11,494 nt of DNA, from NCBI GenBank assembly GCA_025965735.1, contig JAOPWK010000202.1:1-11494 (forward strand), written 5' to 3'. Below are positions 1 through 7,151 of this stretch, piece after piece (the first letter of the stretch is position 1; every line of letters begins with the position of its first letter). The position numbers and the translations under genes are program-made. The DNA comes from Frankiales bacterium. Its GTDB lineage: Bacteria > Actinomycetota > Actinomycetes > Mycobacteriales > SCTD01. The notes below the pieces were generated by a model that was not told the origin of the DNA, made no database searches, and worked only from the letters and a program-made list of their open reading frames with translations.

Positions 1-869
1 CGGCGCAGCAGCAGCGAGATGGCGCGGTAGGCGTCGGCCTGCTTGGACAGGTCGTCGAAGACGATGAGGACGTGCTGGCCCTGGTACATCCAGTGCTGGC
101 CGATGCTCGAGCCGGTGTAGGGCGCGAGGTACTTGAAGCCGGCCGGCTGCGACGCGGGAGCGGCGACGACGGTCGTGTACTCCATCGCGCCCGCCTCCTC
201 GAGGCGGCCGACGAGCTCAGCGACCGTCGACCCCTTCTGGCCGATGGCGACGTAGATGCACTTGACCTGCTTGTTCGGGTCGCCGCTCTTCCAGTTGTCA
301 CGCTGGTTGATGATCGCGTCGAGCGCGACGGCGGTCTTGCCGGTCTGGCGGTCGCCGATGATCAGCTGGCGCTGGCCGCGGCCGATGGCGGTCATGGCGT
401 CGACGGCCTTGATGCCGGTCTGCAGCGGCTCGCCCACGGGCTGGCGCTGGACGACGGTGGGCGCCTGCAGCTCCAGGATGCGGCGGCCCTCGGCGACGAT
501 CTCGCCCTTGCCGTCGATCGGCGTGCCGAGCGGGTCGACCACGCGGCCGAGGAAGCCGTCGCCGACCGGCACGGAGAGGATGTCGCCGGTGCGGCGGACC
601 GCCTGGCCCTCCTCGATGCCGGCGGGGTCGCCGAGGATGACGGCGCCGACCTCGCGGGTGTCGAGGTTCAGGGCCAGGCCGAGAACCCCGCCCTCGAACT
701 CGAGCAGCTCGTTGGCCATCGTGGAGTACAGGCCCTCGACGCGGGCGATGCCGTCACCGACCTCGGTGACGACGCCGACCTCCTCACGGGTGGTCTCGGC
801 GCTGTACGACGTGACGTACTGCTCGATCGCGGACCGGACGTCCTCCGGGCGGATGCTGAGCTCCGTCAT
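1..869 (-). CDS. atpA: F1F0 ATP synthase subunit alpha, N-terminal part (runs off left edge)
   Basis: This is the non-catalytic nucleotide-binding subunit of the F1 head, which alternates with beta subunits in the alpha3beta3 hexamer. The first 289 codons are present and the C-terminal part is cut off by the window edge. The N-terminal beta-barrel region is followed by the P-loop GDRQTGKT at residues 172-179 and the Walker B strand LIVFDD at 268-273, both at positions normal for AtpA. The ATG at 869 is preceded by a purine-rich GGGAAGAGAG stretch that can act as ribosome binding site. The gene lies 41 bases after the atpH stop, in the standard B-E-F-H-A order. No frameshift or missing key residue is visible. 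The identification is secure. Confidence 0.97.
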   Translation of the reverse strand, partial: MTELSIRPEDVRSAIEQYVTSYSAETTREEVGVVTEVGDGIARVEGLYSTMANELLEFEGGVLGLALNLDTREVGAVILGDPAGIEEGQAVRRTGDILSVPVGDGFLGRVVDPLGTPIDGKGEIVAEGRRILELQAPTVVQRQPVGEPLQTGIKAVDAMTAIGRGQRQLIIGDRQTGKTAVALDAIINQRDNWKSGDPNKQVKCIYVAIGQKGSTVAELVGRLEEAGAMEYTTVVAAPASQPAGFKYLAPYTGSSIGQHWMYQGQHVLIVFDDLSKQADAYRAISLLLR

Positions 870-910
870 GCTCTCTTCCCTGCTCTCAGTGTCTTCGGTG
901 CTTGGGTGGG

Positions 911-1735
911 TTACTGGCCCGCGAGCGAGCGGCGGACGTCGTGCAGGCGGCGCGAGACGGTGCCGTCGATGACCTCGTCACCGACGCGCACCTCGAGCCC
1001 GCCGAGCACGGTGGGGTCGACGTCGACCTGCAGCTGGACCTCGCGGCCGTAGATGCGGGTCAGGGAGGCCTGCAGGCGCGTCTCCTGGTCGGCCGCGAGC
1101 GGCTGGGCGACGCGGACCTGCGCGACGTAGCGGGAGCGCCGGTCGGCAGCGAGCTCGAGCAGCTCCTCGATCGCCGTCTCGAGCGAGCGGCCTCGCGGGC
1201 GGGTGACCACGATCTCGAGCAGGCGCACGGTGGCGTCCTGCGCCTTGCCGCCGAGCAGGTCGCGCAGCAGCGAGGTCTTGCGGTCGGCAGGCAGACCCGG
1301 GTCGGTCAGCGCGCCGCGCAGGGCGGGCTCCCGCTCGAGCAGGCGCTCGAACCGGAACAGCTCGTCCTCGACCTCGTCGAGCTTGCCGCTGCCCTCGGCC
1401 GCGCGCAGCGCCGCGGTGGCGGCGAGCCGCTCCACGACCTCGCGCAGGTCGTCCGGGGCGTTCCAGCGGTCCGACACCAGCTCCCGCAGGACCGACAGCG
1501 GGAGCGGCGCGAGCTGGCTGCCGAGCAGCGTGTCGACGAGCAGCTGGCGGCTGCGCGGCGAGGACGCCGGGTCGGTGAAGGCCCGGCGCAGCGACGGCTC
1601 GCGGTCAAGCAGCGCGGCGACGGCGAACAGCCCCTCGCTGACCTCACCGGAGCCGGCGCCGTCGGGCAGGGAGCCCACGGTCTCCTCGAAGCGCGCGAGA
1701 GCGCTCTTCAGGGAGTCGCGGCTGGCGCCCTGCAT
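911..1735 (-). CDS. atpH: F1F0 ATP synthase subunit delta, long actinobacterial form with internal duplication
   Basis: Delta (OSCP) caps the F1 head and ties it to the peripheral b-subunit stalk. The protein has 274 residues, compared with about 180 in E. coli; actinobacterial delta proteins are usually near this longer size. The extra length is explained by a visible internal repeat. Residues 33-91 resemble residues 123-181 at a constant 90-residue offset; for example LLDREPSLR matches LLEREPALR, and both copies continue into a TDP turn. The C-terminal part (about 195-274) carries the usual delta strand region with LGGLEVRVGDEVIDGT. The ATG at 1735 overlaps the atpF stop by one base (TGATG), which implies translational coupling. 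It is not fused to a b-type subunit as in mycobacteria. Confidence 0.95.
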   Translation of the reverse strand: MQGASRDSLKSALARFEETVGSLPDGAGSGEVSEGLFAVAALLDREPSLRRAFTDPASSPRSRQLLVDTLLGSQLAPLPLSVLRELVSDRWNAPDDLREVVERLAATAALRAAEGSGKLDEVEDELFRFERLLEREPALRGALTDPGLPADRKTSLLRDLLGGKAQDATVRLLEIVVTRPRGRSLETAIEELLELAADRRSRYVAQVRVAQPLAADQETRLQASLTRIYGREVQLQVDVDPTVLGGLEVRVGDEVIDGTVSRRLHDVRRSLAGQ

Positions 1736-2328
1736 CAGCGTGCCGTCGCGGGGTCGGTGACCGCGGACTGGCCGTCGAGGTTCTCGAGGAACCGCTCGAC
1801 GGTGCGGCGCTGGCGCGCCTCGTCCTCGAGCGACTCGCCGACGATGCGGCCCGCGAGCTGCACGGCCAGGCCGCCCACCTCGCGACGCAGCTCGGCGACG
1901 ACCTGCTGGCGCTCGCTGGCGATCTGCGCGGTCGCGGCCTCGGTGATGCGGCTCGCCTCGACCCGCGCCTCGGCGCGCGCCTCCTCGACGATCTGCGCGC
2001 GCTGCGCCTGCGCCTCGGTGCGGATGCGACCGGCCTCGTTGCGCGCCTCGGCGAGCTGCTCCTTGTACTGCGCGAGCAGGGCAGAGGCCTCCTCGCGCTC
2101 CCGCTTGGCCTCAGCCAGACCGCCCTCGATGGCGGCCGTGCGCTCGGCGAAGGCCTTCTCGAAGACCGGCCACACCTTGGCGCGCAGGAACAGGAAGAGC
2201 AGCGTGAACGCGACCAGGCCGACGACGAGCTCGGACAGGTGCGGGACGAGGGGGTTGGGCTCCTCGCCCGCCTCCGTGGCGAGCACCGCGATCTTGTCGA
2301 GCACGGCGGTGCTGGTGAAGGACGCCAT
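1735..2328 (-). CDS. atpF: F1F0 ATP synthase subunit b
   Basis: This 197-residue membrane protein forms the peripheral stator stalk. A short N-terminal segment is followed by one hydrophobic membrane span at about residues 31-50 (LSELVVGLVAFTLLFLFLRA). A long, highly charged Ala/Glu/Arg-rich helix from about 55 to 180 would form the right-handed coiled coil that reaches delta. The EEPNPLVPH stretch before the membrane span is of the kind seen in actinobacterial AtpF. The length is slightly above the 156 residues of E. coli b and normal for actinobacteria. The start at 2328 lies only two bases after the atpE stop, and the stop overlaps the atpH start. No second b' gene is present, so the stalk is presumably a b homodimer. 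Confidence 0.96.
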   Translation of the reverse strand: MASFTSTAVLDKIAVLATEAGEEPNPLVPHLSELVVGLVAFTLLFLFLRAKVWPVFEKAFAERTAAIEGGLAEAKREREEASALLAQYKEQLAEARNEAGRIRTEAQAQRAQIVEEARAEARVEASRITEAATAQIASERQQVVAELRREVGGLAVQLAGRIVGESLEDEARQRRTVERFLENLDGQSAVTDPATAR

Positions 2329-2330
2329 CG

Positions 2331-2534
2331 TCAGAGGACGAAGGCGAGGCCGATGCCGATGATGGCCAGAGCCTCAGCAAGGGCGAACCCGAGGATGGCG
2401 ATGCTCTGCAGCACGCCACGGGCCTCGGGCTGGCGGGCGACACCGCTGATGTACGCGGCGAAGATCAGGCCGATGCCGATGCCCGGGCCGATGGCCGCGA
2501 GGCCATAGCCGATCATGTTCAGGTTGCCTTCCAC
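2331..2534 (-). CDS. atpE: F1F0 ATP synthase subunit c (proteolipid)
   Basis: This is the rotor-ring proteolipid: a two-helix hairpin that carries the proton-binding carboxylate. Helix 1 contains the GxGxGxG packing motif (glycines 16, 18, 20 and 22 in GPGIGIG). The polar loop ARQPEARG (33-40) contacts gamma/epsilon. Helix 2 has the essential acid E54 in FALAEALAIIG. The residues around E54 look like a proton-binding rather than a sodium-binding site (inference). At 67 residues it is short for the family (about 70-90). The start is a GTG at 2534, chosen because GAGAGGA lies six bases upstream; an internal ATG at codon 7 is possible but less likely. It is the homologue of the mycobacterial bedaquiline target. 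Confidence 0.96.
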   Translation of the reverse strand: MEGNLNMIGYGLAAIGPGIGIGLIFAAYISGVARQPEARGVLQSIAILGFALAEALAIIGIGLAFVL

Positions 2535-2589
2535 AGGTGTTCCTCTCAGAGATGCGCGGGACGTGCGGGGGGGTGGTGCAGTAGGGGGG
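2532..2589 (-). promoter_or_regulatory. atpE translation initiation region
   Basis: This is the widest gap inside the atp cluster (55 bases between the atpB stop and the atpE start). On the coding strand it is C-rich and ends in a GAGAGGA Shine-Dalgarno six bases before the GTG start. The opposite strand carries G runs at 2558-2560, 2567-2573 and 2584-2589. Subunit c is needed in many more copies than a or b, and in E. coli the atpE leader is a known translation enhancer. A similar role here is an inference from position and the strong ribosome binding site. I see no convincing stem-loop in it. Confidence 0.45.
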
Positions 2590-3396
2590 CTAGTGCTCGT
2601 CCACGAGGGCGCCGCCGATGTAGAGCGCGGCGAGCAGGGTGAACACGTAGGCCTGCAGGAGCTGGATGAAGGCCTCGAAGAAGGTCATGACGACGCTGCC
2701 GAAGATGGCCACCGAGCCGGCGAGGATGCCGACGATGCCGCCGTGCTCCAGCAGGAGGTACTCACCGCCGAGCACGAACAGCACCAGCACCAGGTGGCCG
2801 GCGAACATGTTCAGCGTGAGACGCAGGCAGAGCGTGATCGGCCGGACGAGGAAGTTCGAGAGCAGCTCGATCGGCGCGAGCAGGATGTACACCGGCCACG
2901 GGATGCCGGGCGGGAACATCATCGCCTTGAAGTAGCCGAAGAAGCCGGCCCGCTTGATGCCGAGGTAGTTGTAGATCGCCCACACGATCACGGCCAGGCC
3001 GAGCGGGATGGCGATCTTGGAGGTGCCGGGCAGCTGGAACGGCGGGATGATGCCGAACAGGTTGTTCACCGCGATGAAGAAGAACAGCGTCGCGAGGAAC
3101 GGCACGAAGCGCAGCCCCTCCTTGCCGATCGTCTCCAGGCCGATGCTGTTGCGGACGAAGCCGTAGGCGGACTCGCCGGCGTACTGCAGCTTGCCCGGGA
3201 CCATGCCGTTGCCGGCGGCGATCCGGCGCGAGGCGGCGTAGAAGAACAGCGCCACCAGCACGCTGGCGAGCAGCACGACGACGATCGGCTTGTTGACCTC
3301 GAGGCCGGCGACGGTGAAGAACGGCGGCGGCTCGAAGTCGCTGGGGCCGGGGGGCGTGAAGCCGTTGCCCTCAGCGGCGATCGTCCTGTCGCTCAC
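2590..3396 (-). CDS. atpB: F1F0 ATP synthase subunit a
   Basis: Subunit a forms the two proton half-channels next to the c-ring. The 268-residue protein is strongly hydrophobic, with about five to six membrane helices. The key arginine is R192 in ITLCLRLTLNMFAGH, equivalent to E. coli R210. The final helix carries E242 and Q249 in FFEAFIQLLQAYVFTLL, corresponding to the conserved half-channel Glu and Gln. The N-terminus is soluble and proline-rich (PPGPSDFEPPPF), as in other actinobacterial AtpB proteins. The start is a GTG at 3396 with AGGAAGGA four bases upstream. It follows atpZ after 37 bases. Nothing essential appears to be missing. Confidence 0.97.
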   Translation of the reverse strand: MSDRTIAAEGNGFTPPGPSDFEPPPFFTVAGLEVNKPIVVVLLASVLVALFFYAASRRIAAGNGMVPGKLQYAGESAYGFVRNSIGLETIGKEGLRFVPFLATLFFFIAVNNLFGIIPPFQLPGTSKIAIPLGLAVIVWAIYNYLGIKRAGFFGYFKAMMFPPGIPWPVYILLAPIELLSNFLVRPITLCLRLTLNMFAGHLVLVLFVLGGEYLLLEHGGIVGILAGSVAIFGSVVMTFFEAFIQLLQAYVFTLLAALYIGGALVDEH

Positions 3397-3433
3397 GACG
3401 TCCTTCCTGTACGAACCGGCTCAGAACAGCCGA

Positions 3434-3661
3434 TCATGACGACTTACCGTAGCGAAACCACACGAGGTACAGCCCGGCGCCCATGCCCAGGAGCAGACCC
3501 ACCAGCACGAAGAGCTGGTTGTCGAACCTCTCGGACAGCAGGAAGCCGACGCCACCCCACACGAGGACCCCGGAGATGACCAGTCCGAGGGCCCCGTACG
3601 CGTCTGCCTCGCCCTTGCGCCGGAAGTCCCCTGACTCTTCGTCAGAGGACGTGGGCGGCAT
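3434..3661 (-). CDS. atpZ: AtpZ/AtpI-family small membrane protein
   Basis: This 75-residue protein has an acidic, soluble N-terminus (1-21) and two membrane spans at about 24-42 and 49-68. It ends in the LGMGAGLYLVWFRYG segment typical of the AtpZ/AtpI family (Pfam AtpZ_AtpI). Family members are encoded next to atpB. They have been linked to ATP synthase assembly or to Mg2+/Ca2+ supply for the enzyme; which applies here cannot be read from sequence. The gene starts at an ATG 12 bases after the atpI stop. The only purine-rich stretch upstream (TAAGG) is about 10 bases away, so the ribosome binding site is weak and coupling to atpI is likely. The identification rests on topology, C-terminal sequence and position. 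Confidence 0.85.
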   Translation of the reverse strand: MPPTSSDEESGDFRRKGEADAYGALGLVISGVLVWGGVGFLLSERFDNQLFVLVGLLLGMGAGLYLVWFRYGKSS

Positions 3662-3673
3662 GGCAAGGGAACC

Positions 3674-4081
3674 TTACAGGGTGGCTCTGGACCGTCCGAC
3701 GAGGGCCACCTGCGCCGTCACCCAGACCAGGCTGCAGGCGATCACGGTGAGCGCCAGCCACTCCCGGTCGACGCTCCCGGAGCGGCTCGCGAGCGTCAGG
3801 ACGACCACGAGCGCGACCAGGCGCAGGCCGTAGGTCATGAGCAGCAGCAGGAAGCCGGGACCGGCCAGCGAGAGGTTCCCGCCGACCAGCAGCAGCGGCA
3901 GCGCGCCGATCCAGAAGAACAGCAGCGTGACGACGGCGCCCAGCAGCCCGCCGAGCACGGCTCCGTCGACCCCCGCGCCCGCTCCGAGGACGGCCGAGAC
4001 GACGCCGGCGAGCAGCACCGCCACAGGCGCCGCCCGGGGGCCGTCGACCCGGTGCAGGAACCCGCGCGGGCGCTCCGTCAA
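3674..4081 (-). CDS. atpI: ATP synthase protein I-like membrane protein, TTG start
   Basis: This 135-residue integral membrane protein has four hydrophobic spans (about 19-37, 40-65, 75-98 and 108-127), the architecture of ATP synthase protein I. That family aids c-ring assembly or stability and is encoded just before atpB. The proposed start is a TTG at 4081 that overlaps the wecA stop as TTGA, with GAGG four bases upstream. No ATG or GTG lies at the expected N-terminus. A GTG further in, around codon 20, would remove the basic N-terminal segment. Sequence is poorly conserved in this family, so the call leans on topology, size and position. The exact start is the least certain point. Confidence 0.78.
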   Translation of the reverse strand: MTERPRGFLHRVDGPRAAPVAVLLAGVVSAVLGAGAGVDGAVLGGLLGAVVTLLFFWIGALPLLLVGGNLSLAGPGFLLLLMTYGLRLVALVVVLTLASRSGSVDREWLALTVIACSLVWVTAQVALVGRSRATL

Positions 4082-5196
4082 CGGTCCTCGGGGTTCACGG
4101 CGCGCAGCTTCGGCACGCGCGACACGACAAGAGCGACCGCGGCGGCCAGCCCGAGGCAGGCCAGCACCGGCAGCGGTCCGCCGCTGACGGAGACCGCGAC
4201 CATGCCGAACGCGAGCAGCGCGGTCCAGACGTACATGATCAGGACGGCCCTGGTGTGGCTGTGCCCGATCTCCATCAGCCGGTGGTGCAGGTGCTCCTTG
4301 TCCGGCGCGAACGGCGACCGGCCGGCTCTGGTGCGCCGGATGACGGCCAGCAGCAGGTCGAGCACGGGCACCGCCAGCACCGCGAAGGGCAGCAGCAGCG
4401 GCAGCAGCACCGGGAAGGAGGCCTCCGCCGACAGGTTGGCGTAGCTGACCTGACCGGTGAGGCTGATGACGGCGGCGCTGAGCATCAGGCCGATGAGCAT
4501 CGAGCCGGAGTCGCCCATGAAGATGCGCGCCGGGTTGAAGTTGTGCGGCAGGAAGCCCAGGCAGGCGCCGGCCAGCACCACCGCGATCAAGGTCGGGGAG
4601 GTGATCCGGTCCTGGGCCACGCCGCCGGTGACGCCGCCGCTGGCCAGCGAGTAGGAGAAGGCGAAGAAGGCCAGCGCCGCGATGGCGCCGACGCCCGCGG
4701 CCAGGCCGTCCAGGCCGTCGACGAAGTTGATCGCGTTGACGGTCAGCAGGGTGATGGCCACGGTGAGGATCACGCTCTCCGGCCCGAGCGAGACGGCGCC
4801 GACGCCGGGGATCGTCAGCGTGATCAGCTCGAGCCCGACCAGGACCATCACGCCCGCCGCGAGCACCTGGCCGGCCAGCTTGGTCAGCGCGTCGATCCCC
4901 CACCGGTCGTCGACGGCGCCCAGCAGCACGATCAGCCCGCCGGCGACGACGGTCGCCTCCACGTCGGAGTACTTGAAGACGCGGCTCAGCGCGGGCAGCG
5001 ACGACGCGACGAGGAACGCCGCGCAGATGCCGCCGTACATCGCCAGGCCGCCCAGGCGAGGCGTCGGTACGGCGTGCACGTCGCGGTCACGCGGCTCGGC
5101 CATCGCCCCCGTGCGGAGGGCGAAGCGGCGCGCCACGGGCGTCAGGAGGTACGTGACGGCCGCGGCGACGCACAGGACGAGCAGGTACTCGCGCAC
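4078..5196 (-). CDS. wecA: WecA/MraY-family polyprenol-phosphate sugar-1-phosphate transferase
   Basis: This polytopic membrane enzyme transfers a sugar-1-phosphate (typically GlcNAc-1-P) from a UDP-sugar to a polyprenyl phosphate, the first step in building a lipid-linked cell-envelope glycan. The 372-residue protein shows the family signatures in order: HAVPTPRLGG at 41-50, the Asp pair AVDDRWG at 94-100, NAINFVDGLDGLAAG at 154-168, the catalytic-loop FMGDSGS at 226-232 and HLHHRL at 302-307. The His-rich last motif favours WecA/Rfe/TagO-type enzymes over MraY. In mycobacteria the syntenic gene (rfe/wecA) starts arabinogalactan linker synthesis; the acceptor glycan here is unknown. The start is a GTG 11 bases after the glyA stop with only a weak ribosome binding site. 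The stop overlaps atpI. Confidence 0.93.
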   Translation of the reverse strand: MREYLLVLCVAAAVTYLLTPVARRFALRTGAMAEPRDRDVHAVPTPRLGGLAMYGGICAAFLVASSLPALSRVFKYSDVEATVVAGGLIVLLGAVDDRWGIDALTKLAGQVLAAGVMVLVGLELITLTIPGVGAVSLGPESVILTVAITLLTVNAINFVDGLDGLAAGVGAIAALAFFAFSYSLASGGVTGGVAQDRITSPTLIAVVLAGACLGFLPHNFNPARIFMGDSGSMLIGLMLSAAVISLTGQVSYANLSAEASFPVLLPLLLPFAVLAVPVLDLLLAVIRRTRAGRSPFAPDKEHLHHRLMEIGHSHTRAVLIMYVWTALLAFGMVAVSVSGGPLPVLACLGLAAAVALVVSRVPKLRAVNPEDR

Positions 5197-5207
5197 GGAG
5201 CGTGACG

Positions 5208-6521
5208 CTAGCTCGGCTGCGGGTTGTCGTCCGCGGTCGACGCGCTCTGCGCGCGCACCTGCTCCGGACGGCCGTACGCCGGATGCGCCTCGACCAGGGC
5301 CTGCACCCCGGCGCGCACCTCCTCGGCGGCCGAGCCGTCCTCGTCGCGCACGGCCCGGCCGATCAGCGAGCCGATCTCCTTCATGTCGCCCTCGCCCATG
5401 CCCTGCGTGGTGACGCTCGGGGTGCCGACGCGCACGCCGGAGGCGATGGAGGCCGGCTGCGGGTCGTACGGGATCGCGTTCTTGTTCAGGACGATGCCCG
5501 CGCGGTCGCAACGGAACTCCGCGTCCTTGCCCGAGACGCCGATGCCCTGCAGGTCGAGCAGCGCGAGGTGGGTGTCGGTGCCACCGGTGACCGGGCGCAT
5601 CCCCTCCGCCGCCAGCGCCTCCGTGAGCGCCTGCGCGTTGGCGATGACCTGGCGCGTGTACGCCTGGTACTCGGGGCTCATGCACTCCTTGAAGTTCACG
5701 GCTTTGGCCGCCACCGCGTGCATCAGCGGTCCGCCCTGCATCATCGGGAAGACGGCCTTGTCGAGCTTGGCGGCGTGCTCGGCCTTGCAGACGAAGGCGC
5801 CGCCGCGCGGGCCGCGCAGCACCTTGTGCGTGGTGAAGGTGACGACGTCGGCGTACGGCACCGGGCTCGGGATGGCCTTGCCGGCCACCAGGCCGATGAA
5901 GTGGGCGGCATCGACCATGAAGACCGCGCCGACCTCGTCGGCCACCGCGCGGAAGGCTGCGAAGTCGATCAGGCGAGGGATCGCCGAGCCACCAGCGATG
6001 ATCATCTTCGGCTTGTGCTCGCGGGCCAGGTCGCGCATCTGGTCGTAGTCGATGTCCTCTCTGCCCTGGGCGACGCCGTAGTGGACGGCGTTGAACCACT
6101 TGCCGCTGAAGGACACCTTGGTGCCGTGCGTGAGGTGGCCGCCGTGCGGCAGGGACATCGCCAGGACCGTGTCGCCGGGCTGCAGGAACGCGCCGTACAC
6201 GGCGATGTTCGCGCTGGCACCGGAGTGCGGCTGGAGGTTCGCGTGGTCGGCCTCGAACAGCTGCTTCGCCCGGTCGATGCCGATCTGCTCGGCGACGTCG
6301 ACGACCTCGCAGCCGCCGTAGTAGCGCTTGCCCGGGTAGCCCTCGGCGTACTTGTTCGACAGTGTCGAGCCGAGCGCGGCGAGGACCGCGGGGCTGGTGA
6401 AGTTCTCGCTGGCGATGAGCTGCAGGCCGCCGCGCAGGCGCGCCAGCTCGTCGGTGACGACACCCGCGATCTCGGGGTCCACCTGCTGCAACTGCTCGAA
6501 GTCCGGTCCCCAGAACGTCAT
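5208..6521 (-). CDS. glyA: Serine hydroxymethyltransferase
   Basis: This cytosolic PLP enzyme interconverts serine plus tetrahydrofolate with glycine plus 5,10-methylene-tetrahydrofolate, the main source of one-carbon units. The 437-residue length is normal, with a short acidic/polar C-terminal extension. Visible landmarks are LIASENFTS near 35-43, NKYAEGYPGKRYYGG at 56-70, the PLP ring-contacting Asp in FMVDAAH (D204) and the Schiff-base lysine K233 in TTHKVLRGPRGG. The ATG at 6521 has AAGGAG seven bases upstream, the best ribosome binding site in the window. Together with the 54-base gap before it, this suggests a partly independent expression unit. It sits between a phosphatase gene and wecA, as in Streptomyces relatives. 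Confidence 0.97.
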   Translation of the reverse strand: MTFWGPDFEQLQQVDPEIAGVVTDELARLRGGLQLIASENFTSPAVLAALGSTLSNKYAEGYPGKRYYGGCEVVDVAEQIGIDRAKQLFEADHANLQPHSGASANIAVYGAFLQPGDTVLAMSLPHGGHLTHGTKVSFSGKWFNAVHYGVAQGREDIDYDQMRDLAREHKPKMIIAGGSAIPRLIDFAAFRAVADEVGAVFMVDAAHFIGLVAGKAIPSPVPYADVVTFTTHKVLRGPRGGAFVCKAEHAAKLDKAVFPMMQGGPLMHAVAAKAVNFKECMSPEYQAYTRQVIANAQALTEALAAEGMRPVTGGTDTHLALLDLQGIGVSGKDAEFRCDRAGIVLNKNAIPYDPQPASIASGVRVGTPSVTTQGMGEGDMKEIGSLIGRAVRDEDGSAAEEVRAGVQALVEAHPAYGRPEQVRAQSASTADDNPQPS

Positions 6522-6575
6522 GGCGGTGCTCCTTCGAGCGTCAGGCGGCGGTCCCGGCAGCGTAGCGGTGGGGGC
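6522..6575 (-). promoter_or_regulatory. glyA upstream gap with strong Shine-Dalgarno and possible -10
   Basis: A 54-base spacer separates the phosphatase stop from the glyA start. It carries AAGGAG seven bases before the ATG. A TACGCT hexamer at 6559-6564 (minus strand) fits the TANNNT pattern of an actinobacterial -10 box, but I cannot find a convincing -35 box at the right distance. A glyA promoter is therefore only a possibility. There is no clear hairpin. Confidence 0.3.
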
Positions 6576-7151
6576 TCAGCCCGCCAGCAGGTCCAGCGGC
6601 CCGCGCAGGCTCGCCGCGACCAGGTCGGCGCAGACCTCGAAGCCGGACGCCGGGCCCTGGTACGGGTCGGCCAGGTCGTCGTCCTTGGGCGTCACCGGCG
6701 GCACCAGACCCCGCTTGCCGGCCGCCGCCCGCACCAGCTCGTGCGCGCGCTCCACCGGGTCGGTGGCCTGCAGCGGACCCACTGCGGCGGTCAGCCGGGC
6801 GAACTCCCGCAGCGTGAACGTGCGGCTCGCCGCCCGCGGCTGCAGCACCACGGCGGACGCCCGGTGCTCACGAGTCGCGGTGAGCACGAGGTCTGCGATG
6901 GCCACGTGCTCGGCCACCAGCTCGCGCGCCCGGAAGTCGCTGCCGTCGACCTCGAACAGGCCCAGCGTGGTGAGGGCGTGCGGCTCCATCGGCGAGCCGC
7001 TGTGGCCCCACGTGCCGGCTGACCGCACGTCGAAGCGCGCGGCGTCAGGACCGAGGCGGTTCTCCAGGCCGGAGCGCATGAGCCGCTCGGCCATCGGGGA
7101 GCGGCAGATGTTGCCGGTGCAGACGTGCAGGACGCGGAAGACGTCCGTCAT
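6576..7151 (-). CDS. Low-molecular-weight protein tyrosine phosphatase family protein
   Basis: This 191-residue cytosolic phosphatase is of the LMW-PTP/arsenate-reductase fold. The N-terminal P-loop VCTGNICRS contains the nucleophile C11 and phosphate-binding R17 (CX5R), preceded by a hydrophobic strand FRVLHV. The general-acid DP motif is D162-P163 in DDDLADPYQG near the C-terminus. It is longer than the classic 150-160-residue enzymes, with the extra residues between P-loop and DP motif, as in many actinobacterial members. The substrate cannot be predicted: phosphotyrosine proteins are likeliest and arsenate is possible. The ATG at 7151 overlaps the upstream stop as ATGA, with purine-rich GAGGGG just before it. 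Nearby wecA hints at envelope regulation, but this is speculative. Confidence 0.9.
   Translation of the reverse strand: MTDVFRVLHVCTGNICRSPMAERLMRSGLENRLGPDAARFDVRSAGTWGHSGSPMEPHALTTLGLFEVDGSDFRARELVAEHVAIADLVLTATREHRASAVVLQPRAASRTFTLREFARLTAAVGPLQATDPVERAHELVRAAAGKRGLVPPVTPKDDDLADPYQGPASGFEVCADLVAASLRGPLDLLAG

Noticed and set aside
3421..3666. Alternative minus-strand frame of 81 codons overlapping atpZ
   Set aside because: It covers the same bases in another frame and encodes Arg/Ser/Cys-rich sequence without family resemblance. The 3434-3661 frame gives a clear two-span AtpZ protein.
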